DNA of 64,000 bases from Nocardia sp. alder85J (GTDB taxonomy: Bacteria > Actinomycetota > Actinomycetes > Mycobacteriales > Mycobacteriaceae): NCBI RefSeq assembly GCF_020176955.2, contig NZ_JAIUCZ020000009.1, forward strand, positions 310,001-374,000, read 5' to 3'. This document shows, piece by piece, positions 58,496 through 64,000 of the stretch (the first letter of the stretch is position 1; every line of letters starts with the position of its first letter). The notes under the pieces were generated by a model that saw only the letters and a list, made by a program, of their open reading frames with translations, made no database searches and was not told where the DNA came from. Both the position numbers and the translations under genes were made by a program.

Positions 58496-58516
58496 AACTG
58501 AATCGCAACATCAGAC

Positions 58517-58885
58517 GGGGCTGAACGGTTTCGACTGCGTACGTCGATTCAGGGGAAGCGTGTCGGTGCAGGCAGGAGACCACCGTAAGCGTCGCTGTAA
58601 CCCTATAAGCGCCGATTCTCATCAGCGCGAGTACGCCCTCGCTGCCTAAGCAGTAGGACGTCTCTGTCAGCCCGGGCCCGCCCTCGGCCCGGTCACTGGC
58701 ATCAGCTAGAGGGCTCACCGTCCGGGCCGGTCGCGGGTTCGGACGGGACAACAAACAGCGACTGGGATCGTCATCCCGGCTTGTTCGCGAGACCGGGAGA
58801 TCCGAGCAGAGGCAGCGCGAACTGCACACGGAGAAGCCCTGGAGAAGCGGCGGAGGACCCGGGTTCGATTCCCGGCAGCTCCACC
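58517..58885 (+). ncRNA. ssrA: Transfer-messenger RNA (tmRNA)
   Basis: The 5' end GGGGCTG (58517) pairs with CAGCTCC near the 3' end, and the T arm GGGTTCGATTCCC is intact. The tag frame is at 58611-58649: resume codon GCC, encoding ADSHQREYALAA and TAA, so the tag ends in the protease-recognised ALAA. The last A of CCA is not encoded (ACC then G). Pseudoknot sequences fill the rest. It rescues stalled ribosomes with SmpB. It is a one-piece tmRNA of about 369 bases. Confidence 0.96.
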
Positions 58886-58887
58886 GA

Positions 58888-58917
58888 GAAGGCCCGGTCC
58901 TGGAGGACCGGGCCTTC
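58888..58917 (+). terminator. tmRNA terminator
   Basis: A perfect 13-bp stem (58888-58900 with 58905-58917) and TGGA loop, three bases after the tmRNA end, followed by TCGTCGTTC. Confidence 0.88.
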
Positions 58918-59041
58918 GTCGTTCGGGAGGGTCGGCACGGAATCAGGGTCCTCGGTACGGGAGACTTCGGTCTGGGGGATGCCCGCCCGACTCGCGCTGG
59001 AGCGTGAGGTGCTGTTCGTCGCACCTCGACGATGAGTGCCA

Positions 59042-60079
59042 TCAGGCCTTTGCCTCGGAGACCCGGGCGCGCAGCGCTGCCTTGTCCGACTCGTCCAACC
59101 AGGCAGCCTCGATGCCCGCCTCGGTGAATCGCATCAGCTGGTCCGGGCCGTAGCCGAGGGCTCGGACCAGCGCGGTGAGGTCGGTGGTGGGGTCGGTGCC
59201 GAACATCGGGGGGTCGTCGCCGTCGATGGTGACGGCGAGGCCGGCGTCGACCATGGCGGCGATCACCTCGTGGGTGCCGTCGCCGGAGCCGGAGTAGCGG
59301 CCGATGTCGGAGCTGACGGGGGTGCAGGTGAAGGGGATGTTTTCGTCGCGGCAGCGGCGGGTGATCGCGGGGTCGCGGACCACGTGGTAGCCGTGGTCGA
59401 TGCGTTCGCAGTGCAACAGGTCCAGGAGGGTGAGGATGTTGGCCGGGGGGCCGGATTCGGAATGGGCGGTGCGGTGCAGGCCGGCTTGTTCGGCCAGGGC
59501 GAAGGCTTCCACGAAGCGTTGCGGGGGGCCGGTGATCTCCTCGTAGTCGAGGCCGATGCCCAGGATGTCGTCGGTGCGGTGGGCAATCACCTCGCGGACC
59601 AGGTCGACGCCGCGGGCGGGGGTGTCGTTGCGGTTGATGGCGAAGATCAGGCGGCAGATGATGCCGTGGTCGGCTTCGGCGTCGCGCAGGGCCGCGGTGA
59701 TGCCGTCGATCATCGTCTTGTAGGGGACGGTCGGGTGGGACGGGGGGCTGATGAACATTTCGCGGTAGATCACGTTGTGTTCTGCTGCCAGCGTGAGGGT
59801 TTCGTAGGTGGCGCGGTGGAAGTCGTTGTGGTCGAGCATGACCGCGCCGACCAGGTCCAGGACTCGCAGGAATTCCGGGAGGTCCTCGTAGGAGCCGTGG
59901 TCGTAGAGGGTTTCGGGGGTGCGGCCGTCGGGCATCCGGACGCCGTGTTTGGCGGCCAGGGCGGCTACCGTGGCCGGTTGCAGGGTGCCGGTCAGGTGGC
60001 AGTGCAGGCTCACCTTCGGCATTGCGGCGGCGAAGGCGAATGTTTCTGCCAGGACCGGGGTTTCGGTGGTGTCAGGCAA
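59042..60079 (-). CDS. Adenosine-deaminase-family enzyme
   Basis: 345 residues. The zinc site HCH stands in KVSLHCHLTGTLQP; catalytic Glu in AHSESGPP, His in DHGYHVVRD and the Asp pair in IDGDDPPMFGT are in the right order. The DDPPMFG form is closer to adenine deaminase-type members than to the SLNTDDP of true adenosine deaminases, so substrate could be adenine or an N6-substituted purine. TTG 60079 overlaps the oxygenase stop by 8 bases but lacks a ribosome site; ATG 60022 would remove 19 residues up to just before the zinc motif. Last gene of the NCS1 operon. Confidence 0.85.
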   Translation of the reverse strand: MPDTTETPVLAETFAFAAAMPKVSLHCHLTGTLQPATVAALAAKHGVRMPDGRTPETLYDHGSYEDLPEFLRVLDLVGAVMLDHNDFHRATYETLTLAAEHNVIYREMFISPPSHPTVPYKTMIDGITAALRDAEADHGIICRLIFAINRNDTPARGVDLVREVIAHRTDDILGIGLDYEEITGPPQRFVEAFALAEQAGLHRTAHSESGPPANILTLLDLLHCERIDHGYHVVRDPAITRRCRDENIPFTCTPVSSDIGRYSGSGDGTHEVIAAMVDAGLAVTIDGDDPPMFGTDPTTDLTALVRALGYGPDQLMRFTEAGIEAAWLDESDKAALRARVSEAKA

Positions 60080-61046
60080 CGGAGGCTGCTTTCGCTCGTT
60101 CGGTCAGGTAGGTGTGGGCGGTCACCGGTGGGTAGTGGGCGCCGCCGCCGATCGGGGGTGCGAAAGGCTCGATGGGGATGTCCATATCGATCTCGAAGAA
60201 GGCGATCAGGGAGATCAGGTCCTCGTCGGGGGCCGATTCGGGAGGTGGGAGGACTCGGTGGCGGGTGGAGCGCCAGCGGTCGCCGGTCCAGCGGGCCAGC
60301 AGGTCGGCGATGTTGACGGTGAACGCGTCGGGGACGAACGGGGCGTCGGACCAGCTGCCGTCGGGGGCCTGGACCTGGAGTCCGCCGTAGCCCGGTTGAC
60401 GATCCAGGATGGTGAGGGTGCCCCAGTCGGTGTGCGGGCCCACCCGGTACTGGCCGGCCGCCGGGCGGCCGGTGACGCCGATCGGCGGGTAGCGGTTGAT
60501 GTTGAGGGAATCCGGGGCGTCGGCGGCGAGTGCGGTGAAGTGGTCGGGCGGCAGTTCCAGTGCTACGGCGCACATTTCGAGTAGCTCCAGGAACAGTGCG
60601 CGGACGGCTGCGGTGTAGGTCTCGACCAGGGGGCGTAGTTCGGGGACTTCCGTCGGCCAGACGTTCGGCGCGAACCAGGCGGTGTCGAGTTCTGGGTTGC
60701 CGGTGTGGTGTTCGCGGCCGATCGTCAGGCTTTCCTTCAGGTCGGGTTTCGAGGCGTCCGGGGCCTGGCCGTAGTAGGAGTTGGCTTCGACGCCGGTCGC
60801 GAGCCAGCCGCGGCCGCCTACGGTGGTGGCGTAGCGGGTCTTCGTCGCGAGCGGGAGGGTGAAGAATTTCCGTGCCGCCGTGCGGATGTCGTTTCGCAGC
60901 GCGGCGTCGATGCCGTGCCCGGCGACGAGGAGGAAGCCGGAGTTGCGCAGGGCGCTGTCCAGGCGGCCGGCGAGGGCGGCGCGGCTCGCGGCGTCTCCGT
61001 TACGCCAGACCGCGATGTCGATGAGTGGGATGTCCAGTGGGGTCAT
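60072..61046 (-). CDS. 2-oxoglutarate/Fe(II)-dependent oxygenase, operon with NCS1 permease
   Basis: 324 residues of the isopenicillin-N-synthase-like superfamily. DIPLIDIAVW and SGFLLVAGHGID at the start; iron triad H205-x-D207 (GPHTDWGTLTIL) and H263 (STRHRVLPP); the 2-oxoglutarate Arg follows near LISLIAFF. ATG 61046 overlaps the permease stop (ATGA). Between a base transporter and a deaminase, it likely oxidises the imported base, for example by oxidative removal of an N-alkyl group (inference). Confidence 0.88.
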   Translation of the reverse strand: MTPLDIPLIDIAVWRNGDAASRAALAGRLDSALRNSGFLLVAGHGIDAALRNDIRTAARKFFTLPLATKTRYATTVGGRGWLATGVEANSYYGQAPDASKPDLKESLTIGREHHTGNPELDTAWFAPNVWPTEVPELRPLVETYTAAVRALFLELLEMCAVALELPPDHFTALAADAPDSLNINRYPPIGVTGRPAAGQYRVGPHTDWGTLTILDRQPGYGGLQVQAPDGSWSDAPFVPDAFTVNIADLLARWTGDRWRSTRHRVLPPPESAPDEDLISLIAFFEIDMDIPIEPFAPPIGGGAHYPPVTAHTYLTERAKAASVA

Positions 61047-62443
61047 GCCGGAACGCCTACCGCATCGGCGGTGGTCACCTCGGCGGTGGGGACGCGGTAG
61101 CGGGATCGGGCGAACAGCCAGTAGGTGAATCCGCCGACGAGCAGTCCGGCGAAGACCGAGAAGTCCAGTCCACCGAGGGCTTTCGCGATCGGGCCCTGCC
61201 AGATCGTGGTGACCAGGAACAGTGCCGAGGCGGCCGAGCCCAGGAGTTGGGCGGCGACGCCCGCGCGGCTCCAGCGGATGGGGCGTTCGAGGCCGTCCCG
61301 TGGGTACCGGCCGCGGCGAAGGAAGTAGTCCACCATCAGGATCGCCGACCAGGGGGCGAACCACACGATCATGAACAGCAGGAAGTTGCTCAGCGCCTGG
61401 TTGAAGTTGTTGGAGGACAGTACGATTCCGGCCAGGACCAGGCACACCGCCGAATCCAGCAGGACGGCCGCTATCCGGTTCAGGGGGACGCCCGCCGATT
61501 GCAGTGTCAGGCCGGAGGAGTACAGGTTCATGCCGTTGAGCGCACCGAGCTGGACGATCAGCAGGAGCAGGAACGGGACCGTGAACCAGCTCGGGAAGGC
61601 GCCGGGCAGGCCGCTGACCGGGTCGGTCGCCGCGGGTGTCACCAGGCCGACGCCCACTCCGACCAGCATCAGCACGATCTGGGGTAGTCCCGCGCCGAGC
61701 GCCACGGCGGCGACCACTCCGCGCCGGCCGGTCCGTTCCGGCAGATAGCGGGAGAAATCGGCGCTGTTGGGGGTCCAGCCGAGGCCGGATCCACTGGCCA
61801 CCAGCGCGATTCCGCCGAGGAAGGCGGACCAGCCGGCGGTCGGCAGGTCGTGGATGTGGACGCGGTCGGCGGTCAAGTATGCCAGTACCAGGAATCCGGC
61901 GGCGAACGGCCCGATCAGCATTCGGACGGTGCGCATGATGGCGGCGTGACCGAACAGGGGGAGCGCGCTCTGCGCCAGCGAAAGTACCAGCGTCACCAGC
62001 AGTTTCGCGGGCAGGCCGAGATGGACGCCGGCCAGGTCCAGCAGTGCGGTGACCGCGAGCACCATCAGGACCAGATCGAGCACCTCGTAACCGACCTGCA
62101 TCAGCCAGTTCAGCAGTGCCAGCGGGCGATTGCCCCAGCGGCCCATGATGTTCCGGCTGATCACGAAGGTGGAGGTGCCGGCGGCGGGGCCGGTGAGGCT
62201 GCACAGGCCGGTGAGGATCCAGGTGAGATTGCCGATCAGGATCGCCAGGACGCACTGCCACGGTGAGAGCCCGAAGGTCACCAGCATGACGCCGTAGACG
62301 ACGGTGAGCGGATTGAGGACCGCGCCGCCCCACAGACCGGACAGGTGGAAGGGTGAGCCGCGGCGCTCGTCCGCCGGGATGACGTCGATCCCGCGGGTCT
62401 CCACGGCGAGGGGCCGCGGGGACGTGGTGTCTCGGGGTTGCAA
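61043..62443 (-). CDS. NCS1-family nucleobase permease
   Basis: 466 residues with 12 helices. Start region RRGSPFHLSGLWGGAVLNPL, helix 3 region TSTFVISRNIMGRWGNRPLAL, and FVAPW-like MIVWFAPWSAILMVDYFL are typical of cytosine/purine/allantoin permeases. TTG 62443 is chosen because AGGAG stands seven bases before it; an ATG at 62494 would read across the promoter and operator. First gene of the three-gene operon. It probably imports a purine or pyrimidine base by H+ or Na+ symport. Confidence 0.88.
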   Translation of the reverse strand: MQPRDTTSPRPLAVETRGIDVIPADERRGSPFHLSGLWGGAVLNPLTVVYGVMLVTFGLSPWQCVLAILIGNLTWILTGLCSLTGPAAGTSTFVISRNIMGRWGNRPLALLNWLMQVGYEVLDLVLMVLAVTALLDLAGVHLGLPAKLLVTLVLSLAQSALPLFGHAAIMRTVRMLIGPFAAGFLVLAYLTADRVHIHDLPTAGWSAFLGGIALVASGSGLGWTPNSADFSRYLPERTGRRGVVAAVALGAGLPQIVLMLVGVGVGLVTPAATDPVSGLPGAFPSWFTVPFLLLLIVQLGALNGMNLYSSGLTLQSAGVPLNRIAAVLLDSAVCLVLAGIVLSSNNFNQALSNFLLFMIVWFAPWSAILMVDYFLRRGRYPRDGLERPIRWSRAGVAAQLLGSAASALFLVTTIWQGPIAKALGGLDFSVFAGLLVGGFTYWLFARSRYRVPTAEVTTADAVGVPA

Positions 62444-62462
62444 GATGACACTCCTACTGGAC

Positions 62463-62508
62463 TCTATAGTCTGAGCCGATAGGCTCTGGAGCATTCAGGG
62501 TGAATGCT
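62463..62508. promoter_or_regulatory. Operator region of the purine-type operon
   Basis: A perfect 19-bp palindrome AGCATTCA-GGG-TGAATGCT (62490-62508) lies between the divergent genes, with a further half-site AGCATTC at 62550-62556 near the regulator start. A -10-like TATAGA on the minus strand (62468-62463) precedes the permease start. A second short repeat GAGCC-GATA-GGCTC is at 62473-62486. Confidence 0.65.
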
Positions 62509-62567
62509 GGCGGCACTCAGAATCGCGATAATGAGTTACGTCAGCAGTCAGCATTCGTTAAGGTCAG

Positions 62568-63203
62568 GTGACGGTGTCGATGGAGTCCCTCGAAGAGGAT
62601 CGAGTAGCCAAGTCTGTCGGCGCCCTGCTGCGCAACCTCCGTGAGCAGGCCGGTCTGTCCACTCGGGCGCTGGCCACGAGAGCCGGTATCAGTCAGGCGT
62701 TCCTGTCGCAGTTGGAGCGCGGCGCCTCCACGCCGTCGGTCTTCACCATCTACCGGCTGGCCGAGGCCCTGGAGGTGCCGCCGGGGGAACTGTTGCCGGT
62801 GCCCCCGTCCGACGCGGCGGTGGTCCGGATCGTGCGCGCCGACGAAGGCGATCTGATCCCGGTGGCCGACCGCCCCGACTCCGCCGTCGGCCGCTTCATG
62901 ACCCTGGGCACGGACGCCCAGCTCGACATCAGCGAATATCGCATCGCCCCCGGCCAGTACGCGTCCGAGTGGTGGCAGCTCGACAACGACGGCGAGGTCG
63001 CCATCTATTTCGTCACCGGCCACCTCGACATCGAGTTCGACGGTGTCGGCCGCTATCGGTTCGGTCCCGGCGACGTGGTCGCCCACCCGGCCCGGCTGCG
63101 CAATCGCTGGCTCCCGGTCGACGATCAGCCGATCCACCTGACCCTCACCATGACTCGTCCCTCCGGTGACCCCACACCCGGATCACGGCACCCGGAACGC
63201 TGA
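62568..63203 (+). CDS. XRE-cupin regulator of the purine-type operon
   Basis: 211 residues. Helix-turn-helix at about 18-70 (VGALLRNLREQAGLSTRALATRAGISQAFLSQLERG, read in two halves) and a C-terminal cupin (GQYASEWWQLDNDGEVAIYFVTGHLDIEF, then YRFGPGDVVAHPARLRNRW). Such PuuR-like proteins sense small ligands in the cupin. GTG 62568 has AAGG five bases before. Divergent from the permease operon and next to its palindrome, so it is the obvious regulator. Confidence 0.88.
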   Translation: MTVSMESLEEDRVAKSVGALLRNLREQAGLSTRALATRAGISQAFLSQLERGASTPSVFTIYRLAEALEVPPGELLPVPPSDAAVVRIVRADEGDLIPVADRPDSAVGRFMTLGTDAQLDISEYRIAPGQYASEWWQLDNDGEVAIYFVTGHLDIEFDGVGRYRFGPGDVVAHPARLRNRWLPVDDQPIHLTLTMTRPSGDPTPGSRHPER

Positions 63204-63267
63204 GCCGGTCTCCGCCGCGGCCGGGGTCGAGTCGGTACACACCGCCGATCGCGGGTATGACCCGAAC

Positions 63268-63471
63268 ATGTTTGCCATCATTGCTGCGGTTCTGTTCGTC
63301 ATCGCGTTGCTGCTCAACATCGGTGGGGGCTCGTCGGGTACCACCATCGAGGGGTTCGTCATCGCCGGATTCATCGGTATGTCACTGCACTTGGCCGGGT
63401 TGAGCGCCCGGGTGCCCACTCGCAGTCAGTGGCGGTCGCGGGGTGGGTGGCGCAGGCGGCGGCGCGTCTGA
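63268..63471 (+). CDS. Small two-helix membrane protein
   Basis: 67 residues: helix FAIIAAVLFVIALLLNI, a Gly/Ser turn, helix TIEGFVIAGFIGMSLHLAGL and a strongly basic tail (RSRGGWRRRRRV). ATG 63268 has TATGAC seven bases before it and no ribosome site, so it may be leaderless. The frame is open to 63166 but upstream codons overlap the regulator gene. Actinomycetes have many such proteins without known role. Confidence 0.7.
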   Translation: MFAIIAAVLFVIALLLNIGGGSSGTTIEGFVIAGFIGMSLHLAGLSARVPTRSQWRSRGGWRRRRRV

Positions 63472-63493
63472 CAGTGACGGGGCGGGAACCGGT

Positions 63494-64000
63494 TCAGGTC
63501 CGCGCGGGGGAGTGCGCGGCCAGGTTCGCCAGGAGTTGCAGGGCCGTGGCGCTGGGAGAGCCGGGGGTGACCGTGTGGGCTATCAGGGCCTGGTCGGGAT
63601 CACCCGGGAGGCGCAGGGTTTCGAAGCCCAGATCGACACGGCCCACCAGGGGGTGCAGGTAGGCATAGCGGCCGTGGGTCTTCTCCTTCAGGCCGTGGCT
63701 CTGCCAGAGTGCCCGGAATTCTGCGCTGGCCGTGTGCAATTCGTCGATCAGGGCGATGATGCCCGGATCGTTCGGGTGGCGGATGGCTTCCAGTCGCAGA
63801 TAGCCGACCACGTCGGCGCATTTGGCCGGCCAGTCCTCGTAGAGGGCGCGCATGCCCTCGTCGAGGAAGATCAGGCGGGCCAGGTTGCGATGGTCGGCGG
63901 GCAGGCCGCCGAAGTCGGTGAACAGGGCCGCGGCCAACGGATTCCAGGCCAGGACCTGGATGCCGCGTCCCAGCACCAGCATCGGTACCTCGGCGTTGTC
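63494..64000 (-). CDS. MmyB-type XRE regulator, C-terminal part (cut by window edge)
   Basis: 169 codons of the ligand domain: PMLVLGRGIQVLAWNPLAAALF, ARLIFLDEGMRALYEDWPAKC, HPLVGRVDLGFETLRLPGDPDQ and the end LLANLAAHSPAR. The helix-turn-helix is beyond position 64000. The same group as the regulator at 46077, but not a close copy. Confidence 0.88.
   Translation of the reverse strand, partial: DNAEVPMLVLGRGIQVLAWNPLAAALFTDFGGLPADHRNLARLIFLDEGMRALYEDWPAKCADVVGYLRLEAIRHPNDPGIIALIDELHTASAEFRALWQSHGLKEKTHGRYAYLHPLVGRVDLGFETLRLPGDPDQALIAHTVTPGSPSATALQLLANLAAHSPART

Noticed and set aside
58398..59042. Minus-strand frame of 214 codons across the tmRNA region
   Set aside because: It is antisense to smpB 3' end, tmRNA and its terminator; the segment resembling SCRESNPGP is the usual false protein read opposite tRNA/tmRNA 3' ends.

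Overview
The window is chromosomal DNA of a high-GC actinomycete, most likely Nocardia or a close member of the Mycobacteriales. The backbone order prfB, mechanosensitive channel, small membrane protein, ftsE, ftsX, later smpB and ssrA is the order known from mycobacteria. hisN next to fadE24 and fadE23 also matches the Rv3137-Rv3140 neighbourhood of M. tuberculosis. An antigen-85-like mycolyltransferase fold, GTG/TTG starts, ATGA/GTGA gene overlaps and many probably leaderless genes fit the same group. No insertion sequence, integrase, phage gene, rRNA, tRNA or CRISPR array was recognised; tmRNA is the only RNA gene found.

Layout. 1-1.8 kb: TetR regulator (cut by the window edge) facing a 14-helix drug exporter, with four copies of an operator half-site between them. 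1.9-11.5 kb: an overlapping operon of a 2-oxoglutarate oxygenase, an O-acetylhomoserine sulfhydrylase-like PLP enzyme, an alpha/beta hydrolase and a complete family-5 peptide/opine ABC importer, followed by an Eis-type acetyltransferase. 11.6-19.8 kb: two GGDEF proteins, a DUF574 methyltransferase, a TetR/MpaB-type oxygenase pair, and a tightly coupled operon of pyruvoyl-dependent arginine decarboxylase, GNAT-like transferase and membrane diguanylate cyclase. 20.1-24.0 kb: a large TrbL/VirB6-like membrane protein and a sugar-porter-family MFS protein. 24.0-28.8 kb: a branched-chain-amino-acid-type ABC importer in which two permeases and one ATPase are fused in one 911-residue chain. 29-37 kb: ArsR/MFS pair, secreted hydrolase, sodium:solute symporter with a 72-residue membrane partner, PepSY membrane protein.

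37.3-43.6 kb is a lipid and histidine block (FadD-type ligase, FadE23, FadE24, HisN, SDR). 43.8-45.1 kb is decaying DNA: a frameshifted SnoaL-like gene and the 3' remnants of an acyl-CoA ligase and an alpha/beta hydrolase that were once divergent. 45.2-47 kb: flavin reductase and MmyB-type regulator separated by a 4 x 23 bp tandem repeat. 47.1-53.7 kb: prfB-mscS-ftsEX-recQ. 53.7-57.8 kb: exported lipase, antigen-85-like protein interrupted by a G7 tract, lipoprotein, DHFR-like enzyme. 57.9-58.9 kb: smpB-ssrA and its terminator. 59.0-63.2 kb: a predicted purine-base operon (NCS1 permease, 2-oxoglutarate oxygenase, adenosine-deaminase-family enzyme) facing an XRE-cupin regulator. The window ends in a second MmyB-type regulator.

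The strongest candidate for an undescribed system is the 17.1-19.8 kb operon, which puts arginine decarboxylation, a GNAT-like transferase and c-di-GMP synthesis under one translationally coupled transcript. The purine operon and the oxygenase/PLP/ABC operon are the next most interesting. All functional assignments come from reading motifs; no database search was possible.
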